Part shown: one piece after another, positions 9,050-18,126 of the stretch
Numbering within the stretch: position 1 is the stretch's first letter
How the letters are laid out: each line of letters begins with the position of its first letter
Position numbers and translations under genes: made by a program
NCBI GenBank assembly: GCA_026627065.1
Contig: JAPNUO010000006.1
Span: 103,289-167,288 of the forward strand
DNA from: Bacillota bacterium
GTDB taxonomy: Bacteria; Bacillota; Sulfobacillia; Sulfobacillales; Sulfobacillaceae
Direction: 5' to 3'
DNA length: 64,000 nt
Notes under the pieces: model-generated
Databases searched by the model: none
Told to the model about the DNA's origin: nothing
Seen by the model: only the letters and a program-made list of their open reading frames with translations

Positions 9050-9300
9050 GTCAGCTAACTGTCCGCCATGCACACCGTGCCGGTGCATAAGTTTTGGCAT
9101 TCTGCCGCTCTCCCAAACCTACACCAATCTCACTTTGCGCAGGATTTGGGTTCGGGACTGTCCTGTCCCTCATTTAATTTCTTGGCGGCCGGCGGCATGA
9201 TCCCTCACCCGCCCGCCGACGGCCCCCGGCATCTCTTGGACGCCTAGACCGTCGAACCGCCAAGCCCGCCTGGTCCTCACGACCAGCTTGTCTCCCAGAC
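9050..9300 (-). ncRNA. Candidate omega-RNA (reRNA) region at the tnpB 3' end
   Basis: TnpB nucleases use a guide RNA made from the 3' end of tnpB and the adjoining transposon end. Here the minus-strand segment beyond the tnpB stop holds an inverted repeat CACCG-TGC-CGGTG at 9073-9085 within a structured, non-coding stretch. The boundaries are a guess based on how these RNAs are usually placed. Confidence 0.35.
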
Positions 9301-10561
9301 GGCCCGAGCAGGGCACCTCCACTGTCTTCAGCACTTGCGCCAAGCCGTTCATCGCCGCGTTCTCGTCCCGGAGATGGCGCGCCCCGCAGGCCGGACAGGT
9401 CCACTCCCGCAGCTCAGGAGCAATCCCGCCCGGCACCGCATACTCGCAAACATGACAGGTCCGGGTCGAACCCGCCTCGTCCCACTCGCCGTACACCTTC
9501 CCCGACCGGACCGCCACCCACGCCAGCGTTTTCTTGAACCGGCCAATGAGCGATTGGTTGTTCATCGCCCGGCGCATCCCCGTGCTGATCCCGCCGCCGT
9601 GCGGCATATAGTCCCCCACGAACACCGCGTCATACTCCTGGTATAGCCGGTTGGCCACCGTGCGCAGGTACCCCTTCGTCTGCTCTCGGCGCACCCGCCA
9701 CAGCTCGTCCAGCCGCTCATTCAGCATTCGCCACCGCCGGGACGGCAGCCATACCTCCGACCCGTCTTCTCGTATCACCCGCACCGATTTCCTCTTGCAC
9801 CGGTCCCGCAGGGATTTCACCTCGTCAATCCGCCGGTCCAGAATCTTGAGAAACCACGGATTTTGGATTTCCGTCGCCACCCCGTCGGTCCCCACGCCGT
9901 AGCCCAGGTTCTTATGGTTGGGGTCGATGGCGATGACCTGCCTGACGGATCTCCGAGCCGGCACCGGCCGTTCCACTGTGAAGACGGCGTAGAACAGCTG
10001 ACCTTCTTTCACGATCCGAAGCTGGCGAACCATTCCTGGCTCGAACCCATCGGGCCACGGTTCCGCCAGCCGGGTGGATACATGGACTGGCTGCCGTTTG
10101 CCCGTGACTTCATTCAGCGCCATCCCCAGGGACAGGTTCAAGGTGCGGCCCTCCAACCGGTAACCCTTCCACGGCTCGTCATACTGCAACGAGAACCACT
10201 TCCGCTTCCACGACCGGAACTTGGGCCAGTGGGCCCGTTTCGTCCGCTTGCCGTGGCGGCCCTTCTGGTATTCCCGGATCGCCCGGCTCAACCGCAGGGC
10301 CGCGTTTTTCAGCACCGACGAATACACCGTCCGCAGGAACGGATACTCCTGTTTGAGCGCCGGAATCCGGTTGCGTAAGCCCCGCTCCGTGTACAGCACC
10401 TGGGCGACTTCCGGGTCCTGGGTCTCCCGGAACCGCTGCCGCAGTGCGTTCGCTTCCTCCAGCAGGCGGTTGTACAGCCAGTTGGCGATCCGCGACTGAC
10501 CGTCTAAAACCGCCGCCGTGTGTTCATCCACTTCCAGGCGCATTTTCAGGGCAGATTGCAT
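9170..10561 (-). CDS. tnpB: TnpB, IS607-type RNA-guided nuclease with altered RuvC-II motif
   Basis: 463 aa, full length. The N-terminal helical/WED-like part is followed by RuvC-I AIDPNHKNLG (Asp213), a zinc finger with CHVC (369-372) and CPAC (389-392), and RuvC-III RDENAAMN (Asp399). At the RuvC-II site, where TnpB normally has V-x-E-D-L, this protein has FVGDYM (Gly316-Asp317), so the usual catalytic Glu is missing. Glutamates in GEWDEAGST (359, 362) just before the zinc finger could replace it. The start overlaps the tnpA 3' end by 38 bases, as is usual in IS607. The product would cleave donor or target DNA with an RNA guide if active. Confidence 0.9.
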   Translation of the reverse strand: MQSALKMRLEVDEHTAAVLDGQSRIANWLYNRLLEEANALRQRFRETQDPEVAQVLYTERGLRNRIPALKQEYPFLRTVYSSVLKNAALRLSRAIREYQKGRHGKRTKRAHWPKFRSWKRKWFSLQYDEPWKGYRLEGRTLNLSLGMALNEVTGKRQPVHVSTRLAEPWPDGFEPGMVRQLRIVKEGQLFYAVFTVERPVPARRSVRQVIAIDPNHKNLGYGVGTDGVATEIQNPWFLKILDRRIDEVKSLRDRCKRKSVRVIREDGSEVWLPSRRWRMLNERLDELWRVRREQTKGYLRTVANRLYQEYDAVFVGDYMPHGGGISTGMRRAMNNQSLIGRFKKTLAWVAVRSGKVYGEWDEAGSTRTCHVCEYAVPGGIAPELREWTCPACGARHLRDENAAMNGLAQVLKTVEVPCSGRLGDKLVVRTRRAWRFDGLGVQEMPGAVGGRVRDHAAGRQEIK

Positions 10562-11171
10562 CGGTCGCCTCCTTCAGTCGCTGCCTGATGTCCCGGTTCT
10601 TCCGGCTCCGGCTCCCGTACAGCCGGGCCGAAAATACGGTGATGATCTCCCGCACGTCCTGCACCAGCTCTTCCTCGAAGGTCGCCTCTTCCGAAGCATT
10701 GATGATGACCACCTCCGTCCCGAAATGCTCACACAAGGAGAAGACCAACTCCGCCCCAAAGCGCAGCAAGCGATCCTTATGAGTGACCACCAGCCGGCCG
10801 ACCTGGCCGGAACAGATCCGGTGAATGAGTTCCCGGAGACCCCTTTTGTGGGAGTTCAGCCCGGACCCCCAGTCGCGAACCACCTCAAACTGCCATCCGT
10901 TTGCAGCACAGAATGTCTCCCGCAAACCCACTTGCCGTTCCAAATCCGCGTTCTGATCGGGGCTGGAGACCCGGGCATAGGCGAGCGTGATCCGCGCTTT
11001 CGGTTCCGGCTCCTGGCGGGACCATCCGCGAAGACTGGCCAGGTCATAGCGACGGTGCCCGCCCGGTGTCCGCTCCACCCGAATCTTCCCTTCCGCCTCC
11101 CAGCGGCGTAACGTCTCTGGCGACACTCCCAGTTCTTGGGCTGCCTTTCTGATCGAAACCTTCATATCCAA
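10524..11171 (-). CDS. tnpA: IS607 TnpA serine recombinase
   Basis: 215 aa. The N-terminal MerR-like HTH (SIRKAAQELGVSPETLRRWE) is followed by a resolvase domain with the nucleophile Ser in YARVSSPDQ, then DWGSGLN and the conserved RLVVTHKDRLLRFG. It catalyses excision and insertion through a small serine recombinase reaction. No frameshift is visible. The region upstream is AT-rich and probably carries its promoter. Confidence 0.93.
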   Translation of the reverse strand: MDMKVSIRKAAQELGVSPETLRRWEAEGKIRVERTPGGHRRYDLASLRGWSRQEPEPKARITLAYARVSSPDQNADLERQVGLRETFCAANGWQFEVVRDWGSGLNSHKRGLRELIHRICSGQVGRLVVTHKDRLLRFGAELVFSLCEHFGTEVVIINASEEATFEEELVQDVREIITVFSARLYGSRSRKNRDIRQRLKEATDAICPENAPGSG

Positions 11172-11258
11172 GTTCTACACAGTGTGAATAAGAATATCTA
11201 GGTATACCCAAGTTATATTTAGCAGTTGCGAGCCCCACCCTTGAGGCGAGGAGGCATC

Positions 11259-11864
11259 ATGTCTAACGTCACTTTGGAAATTCGCGTGGATGGCTTTGAC
11301 GACTACCCCATTCGGCTGGATGCGGACGCCGTCAGCGTCCAGGGCCATTACATTGCCACCACCATTGACATTAGCCGCGTCGCCCAGGAGCGGGGCCGCG
11401 AGCTCGGCGCCTATATCGCGCGCCTGGACGACGCTATCCAGCATTCCAAATTTCGCATCCGGTACTGGCTTCGGGTTCAAGGCGTCGAGCCTCCGGCGTT
11501 GTCGGCCGACCTTTCGCGCATCCATTTTGTCGCCTGCAATTTCGAGTCGACCGACTTTACAGGCTCGACCATCGGCGACGGCATTTCCCTCGAGCGGTGC
11601 CTCATCGATCCGTCCTTGCCGCCCATCACCGTGAATGCCAAGGAACTCTTCCGCTATCCTCCCGCCAAAGCGGCTAAGGAGCTGGGCATCACCAGCCCCA
11701 AGGACCATTTCGTCCTGCGCTGGGGCCTCACGCAGGACGCGCGTCACCTGGGCCAGGCCTTTTTATGGCTGGAAAAACGGTATCCCAACACCCACGATGT
11801 CCTTGCCCGCCTTTTGCGCGGGCTGCCGGCGCGGCCTGCCCGCCGCACGCCTTGGCGCCCTTAG
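11259..11864 (+). CDS. Conserved-looking hypothetical protein, 201 aa
   Basis: ATG 11259 has a strong GGCGAGGAGG site; the frame also runs upstream to 11226 without one. The protein is soluble and looks mostly beta in the first half (VTLEIRVDGFDDYPIRLD), with a helical C-terminus ending Arg/Pro-rich. The stretch LSADLSRIHFVACNFESTDFTGSTIGDGISLERC resembles pentapeptide-like repetition only loosely. I do not recognise a family. It lies between the IS607 element and the convergent GH operon, so the insertion may have removed its original promoter. Confidence 0.65.
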   Translation: MSNVTLEIRVDGFDDYPIRLDADAVSVQGHYIATTIDISRVAQERGRELGAYIARLDDAIQHSKFRIRYWLRVQGVEPPALSADLSRIHFVACNFESTDFTGSTIGDGISLERCLIDPSLPPITVNAKELFRYPPAKAAKELGITSPKDHFVLRWGLTQDARHLGQAFLWLEKRYPNTHDVLARLLRGLPARPARRTPWRP

Positions 11865-11894
11865 CCGCCGTCGTCGTGCGCCTTCATCAGGCCG

Positions 11895-13685
11895 TCACAC
11901 AACGCCGCCCCACCACCAACCGCCGGCCGCCAACCGCACCGCCGCCACCCGCTGGCCGCGCTCATCCTGAAGCGGCTCCGCCAGCGTCACCTCCAGGGGC
12001 GCATCGCTCTGATTGACCATCACCACCCGACCTTGGCGAGACCGCGCCGCTAAGAGGCCCGGTTGGCTTGCCTGGTACCGCCGCGGCACCTGCCACTCGT
12101 CTAAAATGCGCCGATACAGGGAGTACAGCAATGCGTCCGGCGCGGTCGAAAGCTCCCAGCCGCCGCCTGCCACCAGGATTTCCCCGCGCCCGACCGGCCA
12201 GCGAAACAGAGCGGGCTCCCCGTCCGCCCAAAAAAGCCAGGGCCTCGCGCCCCGGGATTCCAAATGCACCGCCGGAATCGGATCGTCGGTGTGCCAGGTC
12301 CAGGCGGCGCCGTCCCCGGTCAAGGAGAGCTGGCCCGAGCGAACCTCCCGCTGATTGTACGGGCCGACATTCACGACCCCCAAATCTTGCGCCATGTCGT
12401 GAAACCAAAAGGTGTCGCTGTAGGCGATGTAGAGGCGACCGCCCGCCGCGACCCACCGCCAAAGTGCCTCCTGCATCGGCACGCTAATCCGCGGCGCCAC
12501 TAAAAACGCGGCCTCTACCCCTTCCAGGCTAGGGATGTCGAAAGATCCCAGACTGTCCGGGGCAGGCTCGCGGAGAACGCGAGGATTGAAGCCCAGGCTC
12601 GCTAGCGCCACGAGCATGGACTCGGCGACGCGGGTCATCAGCAGGTTCTCGGGACCGCGCCGAAATGGCACGGCGCCAAATTGCAGCGCGGGGACCACGA
12701 CGGCCAGCGGGTCCTTTTGGGTCTCGCCCCAGGTCCGCACCCGCTCGGAAAACTCGGCCATGACCTGCCCGTTGGGCTTGACGGCTCCGTCGGTCCGTCT
12801 TAAGCCGAACCTGAGCTCAAAGGGATGATGAGAATAAGGGGGCTCCGCCTTCAGGTCAAAGTCGGTTAAACACCACGCCCAGGCGCGATCCGCTCCTGCT
12901 GCCAGCGCTCCCACCAATTGGGAGCGGTAAAATTCGGCTTGTCGAAACCCCTCCCCAAAGGCGTCGGTGGTGCCAAACTCTTCGAGCCAGACGGGCTTGC
13001 CTTCTCCCGCGAGCTGGCAGGCGAGATATGCGCCATACGGAATGCGCAAAGAGGCGCGCCCTTCGGGATAGACGTGGGGACCCAGCACATCGAGCTTTGC
13101 CGCCACCACATCCAGGCGAATCCCGTTCTCACCCCCCTGCGCGTTCCACAGGCCATCACCCAGGCTAATGGGGCGATGCCCAGGGTCTGCACTCCGCACC
13201 GCATCGACCATCCGCTGAATCCATCGGGCAAACGTCTCCGGGGTCGTTGGCCCGGCCCACAAGGGCCACTCGTTGGTTAAGATCCAGCCGGTCACCGCGG
13301 GCTGCGCTGAAAGGCGGCGCACCGCGCGGTGGATGAATTGCGCCTCGCGTTCTACCATGTCCGGATCGGTCCACAAATCCCGCCCGTCGCGCCACGGCGG
13401 ATCCCAATTTTGGCCGGACATGTGGCCGACAAGCAACGTGGGAAACGTTTCAAAGCCGTAGTGCGCGGCGCGCTGAAGGAAATCCGCGACCCGCGTCCAG
13501 ACGTCCTCGTTGTCGTGCCCCGGCTCCGGCTCAAAATCGGGCCAATATAAAAACCAGCGCAACTGGGTGAGCCCTAGTTCTCGTCCCCAGCGAAGTTCCT
13601 CATCCACCAACGTCGGGTCGTAACGGACCCACATCCGGGGCCCGCCCGCTCGACTCCAGTAATTGGCTCCCAATTGGAATGCCAT
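11895..13685 (-). CDS. GH5-like (clan GH-A) glycoside hydrolase, cellulase/mannanase type
   Basis: 596 aa. ATG 13685 is chosen because AGGAGG lies just upstream; a start five codons earlier has no such site. It is a TIM-barrel hydrolase with acid/base Glu in ILTNEWPLW and nucleophile Glu in VWLEEFGT. A second domain around residues 335-480 (VEAAFLVAPRISVPMQEALWRWVAAGGRLYIAY) resembles the amidotransferase-like trimerisation domain of GH42 enzymes. No signal peptide is seen, so it acts on imported oligosaccharides. It is the last gene of the ABC-glycosidase operon, 22 bases after the GH1 gene. Likely substrates are beta-mannosides or beta-glucosides; linkage cannot be settled by eye. Confidence 0.82.
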   Translation of the reverse strand: MAFQLGANYWSRAGGPRMWVRYDPTLVDEELRWGRELGLTQLRWFLYWPDFEPEPGHDNEDVWTRVADFLQRAAHYGFETFPTLLVGHMSGQNWDPPWRDGRDLWTDPDMVEREAQFIHRAVRRLSAQPAVTGWILTNEWPLWAGPTTPETFARWIQRMVDAVRSADPGHRPISLGDGLWNAQGGENGIRLDVVAAKLDVLGPHVYPEGRASLRIPYGAYLACQLAGEGKPVWLEEFGTTDAFGEGFRQAEFYRSQLVGALAAGADRAWAWCLTDFDLKAEPPYSHHPFELRFGLRRTDGAVKPNGQVMAEFSERVRTWGETQKDPLAVVVPALQFGAVPFRRGPENLLMTRVAESMLVALASLGFNPRVLREPAPDSLGSFDIPSLEGVEAAFLVAPRISVPMQEALWRWVAAGGRLYIAYSDTFWFHDMAQDLGVVNVGPYNQREVRSGQLSLTGDGAAWTWHTDDPIPAVHLESRGARPWLFWADGEPALFRWPVGRGEILVAGGGWELSTAPDALLYSLYRRILDEWQVPRRYQASQPGLLAARSRQGRVVMVNQSDAPLEVTLAEPLQDERGQRVAAVRLAAGGWWWGGVV

Positions 13686-13707
13686 GCGTTCCCTCCTCAT
13701 TCCCTCA

Positions 13708-15051
13708 TCACGAACCCTGGCTGCGGATCAGCGCCTGATACCAGCGTGCGCTGTCCTTCCAAATGCGGCGCTGCGTCGGATAATCGACGTAAATAATGCC
13801 AAAGCGCTTGGAATAGCCGAACGCCCACTCAAAATTATCCATCAGCGACCACACATAGTAGCCCTTGAGCTGTCCGCCTTCCGAAATAAAGCGATGTGCC
13901 GCCGCAAAGTGCTGTTCGAGAAAGCGCACCCGGTCCGGGTCATGCACGGCGCCATCCTCCGACACCTGATCGGGAAACGCGGCACCGTTTTCGGTGATGT
14001 ACAGGGGAAGCGCCGTGTACTCCCGCTGCAGCCGCGTCAGGAGGCGATACAGCGACTCCGGATGAATTTCCCAGCCCATCTCGGTGATCTGGTCTTTCGG
14101 CGGCTCCACATGCCCCACCTGAAGCAACCGCTCTTCCGGCTTGTCGTAGACCACCGACCGCGAGTAGTAATTGACGCCTAGGAAATCCATCGGCGAGCTA
14201 ATCAGCGACAAGTCGTCCGGCTCCACGACCGTGTCCATGGCCACCCAAGGCGCGAACAGGCGAACCATGTCCTCCGGGTACTGACCGCGGAAGAGCGGAT
14301 CCAGGAACCAGCGGTTCGAAAACCCGTCTGCCCGGCGGGCCGCCTCCTGGTCGCGGGGAGTCGGCGTCGCGGCATCCACCACATTGAGATTGAGCGTAAT
14401 GCCGATCTCCCCGGGAAGGTTAGCCGCCCTAAAGGCTCTGACCGCCAAACCGTGCGACAACAGCACGTGGTGACTCGCGCGCACCGCTTCCCGCCAGTCG
14501 CGGTGGCCCGGGGCGTGTTCCCCCAAGCCGTATCCTAAGAACGCGGTGCACCAGGGCTCGTTATGCGTGATCCACCGCGGTACGCGCTGCCCCAAGTGGC
14601 GAAACAGGGCATCGGCATAGTCGGCAAAGTAGTGCACCGCATCGCGGTTGACCCATCCGCCGCGATCCGCCAGCCACTGCGGCAGATCCCAGTGATAGAT
14701 GGTGGCAGCGGGCGTGATTTGGTGCCGGTCCAGCTCGTCCAGCAAGCGACGGTAAAAATCCAGCCCCTTTTGGTTCACCTGCCCTGGCTCTGGAATAATG
14801 CGAGGCCAGGCCACCGAAAAGCGATACGACTTCACCCCCAGCTCTGCCATCATCTTGACGTCGTCTGCATAGCGGTGGTAATGATCGCACGCGACATCGC
14901 CCGTATCCCCCTGCCAGGTTTTGCCTGGTGTATGCGAAAACGTATCCCAATGCGAGGGAACGCGACCGTCCTCGGCCACGGCGCCTTCGATCTGATACGC
15001 GGCAGTCGCCACCCCAAAGAGAAAATCAGGGGGGAATTGCAAGGTTTTCAC
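13708..15051 (-). CDS. GH1 beta-glucosidase/beta-glycosidase
   Basis: 447 aa, typical GH1 length. The GTG start at 15051 is preceded by AAGGAGG. N-terminal signature FLFGVATAAYQIEGA, acid/base Glu in WITHNEPWC and nucleophile in LYITENGAAF are all present. It cleaves terminal beta-glucose or related units from short oligosaccharides in the cytoplasm; no signal peptide. It sits between the beta-glucuronidase and the GH5-like gene. Confidence 0.93.
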   Translation of the reverse strand: MKTLQFPPDFLFGVATAAYQIEGAVAEDGRVPSHWDTFSHTPGKTWQGDTGDVACDHYHRYADDVKMMAELGVKSYRFSVAWPRIIPEPGQVNQKGLDFYRRLLDELDRHQITPAATIYHWDLPQWLADRGGWVNRDAVHYFADYADALFRHLGQRVPRWITHNEPWCTAFLGYGLGEHAPGHRDWREAVRASHHVLLSHGLAVRAFRAANLPGEIGITLNLNVVDAATPTPRDQEAARRADGFSNRWFLDPLFRGQYPEDMVRLFAPWVAMDTVVEPDDLSLISSPMDFLGVNYYSRSVVYDKPEERLLQVGHVEPPKDQITEMGWEIHPESLYRLLTRLQREYTALPLYITENGAAFPDQVSEDGAVHDPDRVRFLEQHFAAAHRFISEGGQLKGYYVWSLMDNFEWAFGYSKRFGIIYVDYPTQRRIWKDSARWYQALIRSQGS

Positions 15052-15146
15052 GAGATCTTCATCCTCCTTGGTATTTGGGGCCCCTCGGTCCCTTGTTTTG
15101 TCAACCGGCGCCCTGGCTGCTTTTGCGTAGTGGCACGCGCGGGAAC

Positions 15147-16982
15147 TCAGCCCGGCGAACCCTCTCCCTGGTCCGCCGCCGTCTTAGCGCGGCGCGTCCA
15201 CCACTCCCGCAGCAGATGGGCCGCCAGCTTGGGTTGGCGCTGGCGCGTAAACACGCCTTTGCGATTGCCGACCACGCGCATGATGCCCTGCTTTGTGGCA
15301 AAATCCGCAAAGGCCCAGACATGCTGGCCAATCACAAAGGGCAGACGGTCCAGGACTTGGAGGTAAATCGCCAATAAGTCTCGCTGGTACTCCTCGGTAA
15401 ACGCGACGGGAGGATCTTGATGAAACCCCGCGATGGCATCGGCGCCGAACTCCGTCACCAGAATGGGCTTGCCGAACCGCTCGTGCCAAGCGCGCAAATC
15501 CTGTTCCAGCTGCCGCGCAATCACGGCCAGGTCTCCGGTGTCGGTATACCACCCAAAGTACCGATTCACCCCAATCACATCCGCCAGATCCCCGACCACG
15601 GTCTCTCTGGGGGCCGTATCCTCCACGATGGAAACCGGGCGGGTGGGGTCGAGGCGCCGCACTTCGTTCACGACGCGCTCAAAATAGGGGCGGGCGGCCG
15701 CTTCATAGGTGGCCGCTTCGTTGGCCACGTTCCACATCACGACGCAGGGGTGATTTTTGTCCCGCAGAATCAGTTCGCGGAGCTGGGCCACGTGCGTCTC
15801 CAGCATCTTGGGATTCCCCGCCCGCTCCGGGCTGAAGACTACTTGCCGCTTATCCCAAAAATTGAACCCTACGGCCGGCACCTCGTCGATGACCGCGATC
15901 CCCTGCTCGTCGGCCACATCCATCATCTCGTCGGCATAAGGATAGTGCGAGGTGCGAAACGAATTGGCCCCCACCCAGGCTAAGAGATTAACATCTTTCA
16001 TGACCCAGACGTAATCAAAGCCTTTCCCCCGAATATCGGCGTCCTCGTGTTTGCCAAAACCGCGAAAATAAAAAGGCTTCCCATTGATTAAGAATTGGCC
16101 GCCCTGGACCGCCACCGTGCGAATGCCCACCGGCAGCCGATATTCGTCGACGATTCCGCCGTGATCGTCCACCAAGCGCACTTCGAGTGTATACAAATAC
16201 GGCTCTCCAGGAAACCAAAAACGGGCCTGAGGAACGCGGATGGTGTTGCGAACGCCCTCGGCGCTTGCCGCCACCTCGCCTTCACGCGTCACCAGGTGGG
16301 CCTGAACGGTGGGGCGGCTGCCGCCCTTGTCATGGCCCGCACCATCCTCCACCTCAATCTCATAGGCCACGACGCCGGTGGTCTCCTCAATCGCGGTATG
16401 TACCGTGATATCTTTGATGTACGTAGGCGGGGTCATGTACAAAATCACCGGACGGTGAATCCCCGCATAGTGATAAAAGTCGTGATAGTATTTTTGTCGT
16501 TTGTAGCCCAGCGGTTCCCCCCGGTCATCGGTGTCAACCACGTCGCCCGGCGGCAAGGTACTCCAATCCAGCACGTTGTTCACCTTTACCGTGAGGCGAT
16601 TCTCGCGTTCCACGGTCGCCGCCTCGGTAATCTCCACGTCGAACGGCAAGAATCCTCCGCGATGCGCGCCGACAAGCTTCCCATTCAGCCATACCGTCGC
16701 ATGATGCGTCACACTCCCGAACCTGATCCAGAGGCGCCGCCCCAGCCACGCACGCGGAATCCGGAAACTCCGCTCATACCACACGTCGCCGACATGATCG
16801 CGCAATTTCGGATCTTGCGTCACGTCATTGTAACTGGCCGGGACTGGCATCGGAATGCTGTCCGCCAATGGGGCAGCATACCATTCCTCCGCCAGCCCCG
16901 TTCCCTTCCAATCCGCTTGAAATCGCCAGAGGCCGTTTAATTCCTTTTGCTCCCGCTGCGACGACTCCCGGGGAAATAACAT
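15147..16982 (-). CDS. uidA: GH2 beta-glucuronidase
   Basis: 611 aa, the size of E. coli GusA. ATG 16982 has GAGGAGG upstream. Order: N-terminal sugar-binding jelly roll, immunoglobulin-like domain, and a C-terminal TIM barrel with acid/base in MWNVANEA and nucleophile in VTEFGAD. The motif NRKG (NxKG) near the C-terminus is the carboxylate-reading motif that separates glucuronidases from other GH2 enzymes. It releases D-glucuronate from beta-glucuronides; the product would enter hexuronate catabolism through mannonate, for which a ManD-like gene lies at 24.2 kb. Confidence 0.93.
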   Translation of the reverse strand: MLFPRESSQREQKELNGLWRFQADWKGTGLAEEWYAAPLADSIPMPVPASYNDVTQDPKLRDHVGDVWYERSFRIPRAWLGRRLWIRFGSVTHHATVWLNGKLVGAHRGGFLPFDVEITEAATVERENRLTVKVNNVLDWSTLPPGDVVDTDDRGEPLGYKRQKYYHDFYHYAGIHRPVILYMTPPTYIKDITVHTAIEETTGVVAYEIEVEDGAGHDKGGSRPTVQAHLVTREGEVAASAEGVRNTIRVPQARFWFPGEPYLYTLEVRLVDDHGGIVDEYRLPVGIRTVAVQGGQFLINGKPFYFRGFGKHEDADIRGKGFDYVWVMKDVNLLAWVGANSFRTSHYPYADEMMDVADEQGIAVIDEVPAVGFNFWDKRQVVFSPERAGNPKMLETHVAQLRELILRDKNHPCVVMWNVANEAATYEAAARPYFERVVNEVRRLDPTRPVSIVEDTAPRETVVGDLADVIGVNRYFGWYTDTGDLAVIARQLEQDLRAWHERFGKPILVTEFGADAIAGFHQDPPVAFTEEYQRDLLAIYLQVLDRLPFVIGQHVWAFADFATKQGIMRVVGNRKGVFTRQRQPKLAAHLLREWWTRRAKTAADQGEGSPG

Positions 16983-17142
16983 GAATGCCGTCCTCCTCAG
17001 CGAACTGTTCCACCAATCCGAAATGACAATAGGCTCTCGTAGAGCTCTTTACCCATCCCGTCCCGAGCACGCAATCAGGAACACTTGTCCGGTTGCGGGC
17101 CGCATGCGCCGGCCTCGGCTCGGGACGGCTAAGCGCTTTCCA

Positions 17143-18126
17143 CTACGCCTCCAGATGGTGGCATGCCACCCGATGGCCAGACCCCACATCCTCTGCCGCC
17201 GGCATGGTCTCATGACAGATTTCCGTGGCCAAAGGGCAACGGGGTGCAAATGGGCAGCCCTGCCGCGACTCGCTGAGGTTGGGGGGAATGTTGGCCGTTT
17301 CCGGAAGCGCGCCCTGGTGAGAGCTGCCTGGCGTCGCGGCCAGCAGCAGCCGGGTATACGGGTGACGGGGATGGGCCACCAGCTCGCGGGCCGGCGCCGT
17401 TTCCATGACTTTTCCGGCATAAAGCACCATGATGCGATCGCCAAAGTAGCGAGCCGACGCCAAGTCGTGGGTAATGTATAGAAACGACAAGCCCAGTTCG
17501 CGCTTCAACTCGTTCAACAACTTCAGGATGCCCGCCCGAATGGAGACGTCCAACATGGAGATGGGCTCGTCGGCCACCAAAAACCGCGGTTCGACCGCGA
17601 GCGTGCGCGCAATCGCCAACCGCTGCCGCTGCCCTCCGGACAGCTCGTGCGGATACTTTCGCCGCGTCTCGGCGACCGGCGTCAACCCGACGCGCGTCAG
17701 CAAATCGTCCACCACCGCGCTCACTTCGGCCGGGCGGCCGCCGCGATGCTTGCGCACAGGAAACAGCAAGTGATCTTCGGCCGTTTTCACCGGATTTAGC
17801 GACGCAAACGGATCTTGAAAAATCATTTGCGCGACCCGCCGGTACTCCGCCAGCTGCCGCCCCCGGATGTGGGTAATGTCCCGGCCATCCACCACCATGC
17901 GGCCCGCCGACGGCTCTAAGATGCGCAGCAGCAAGCGGCCAATGGTGGTTTTGCCGCTGCCGGACTCGCCCACCAACGCCAGCACTTCACCGCGGTCAAT
18001 GGTAAACGAGACGTCGTCGACCGGACGAATCCACTGCCCGCCGCGCAGGCGAAAGCGCATGGCCAGGTGTTCGACTTGAACCAGCGGGGCCCCACTGCTC
18101 TCCTGAGCTAAGTGATTAAGAGACAT
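17143..18126 (-). CDS. Peptide/oligosaccharide ABC transporter ATPase (OppF/DppF type)
   Basis: 327 aa with start ATG 18126, which overlaps the end of the preceding ATPase gene by 11 bases and has GAGGGG upstream. Walker A GESGSGKTT, signature LSGGQRQR, Walker B FLVADEPISMLD and the C-terminal oligopeptide-type Cys cluster (GCPFAPRCPLATEIC) are present; those Cys can hold a 4Fe-4S cluster in this subfamily. Second ATPase of a PepT-type importer; the genetic link to glycosidases says the cargo is an oligosaccharide rather than a peptide. Confidence 0.93.
   Translation of the reverse strand: MSLNHLAQESSGAPLVQVEHLAMRFRLRGGQWIRPVDDVSFTIDRGEVLALVGESGSGKTTIGRLLLRILEPSAGRMVVDGRDITHIRGRQLAEYRRVAQMIFQDPFASLNPVKTAEDHLLFPVRKHRGGRPAEVSAVVDDLLTRVGLTPVAETRRKYPHELSGGQRQRLAIARTLAVEPRFLVADEPISMLDVSIRAGILKLLNELKRELGLSFLYITHDLASARYFGDRIMVLYAGKVMETAPARELVAHPRHPYTRLLLAATPGSSHQGALPETANIPPNLSESRQGCPFAPRCPLATEICHETMPAAEDVGSGHRVACHHLEA

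Larger units (their letters stand above)
9060..11215 (-). mobile_element. IS607-family insertion sequence (tnpA + tnpB)
   Basis: Two overlapping minus-strand genes, a MerR-HTH serine recombinase and a TnpB, define an IS607-type element. The ends are approximate: IS607 elements have no terminal inverted repeats or target duplication. The right end must lie between the tnpA start (11171) and the start of the next gene (11259); the left end is probably 9.03-9.15 kb. Both genes look intact, so the copy may be recent. Confidence 0.85.

Noticed and set aside
8995..9052. GlmM-like start (AKRMFGTDGV) in a plus-strand frame
   Set aside because: Only about eight residues match, no ribosome site is present and the frame ends at once; chance or a trace remnant.
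10518..11111. Long plus-strand frame opposite tnpA
   Set aside because: Antisense shadow of the recombinase gene.
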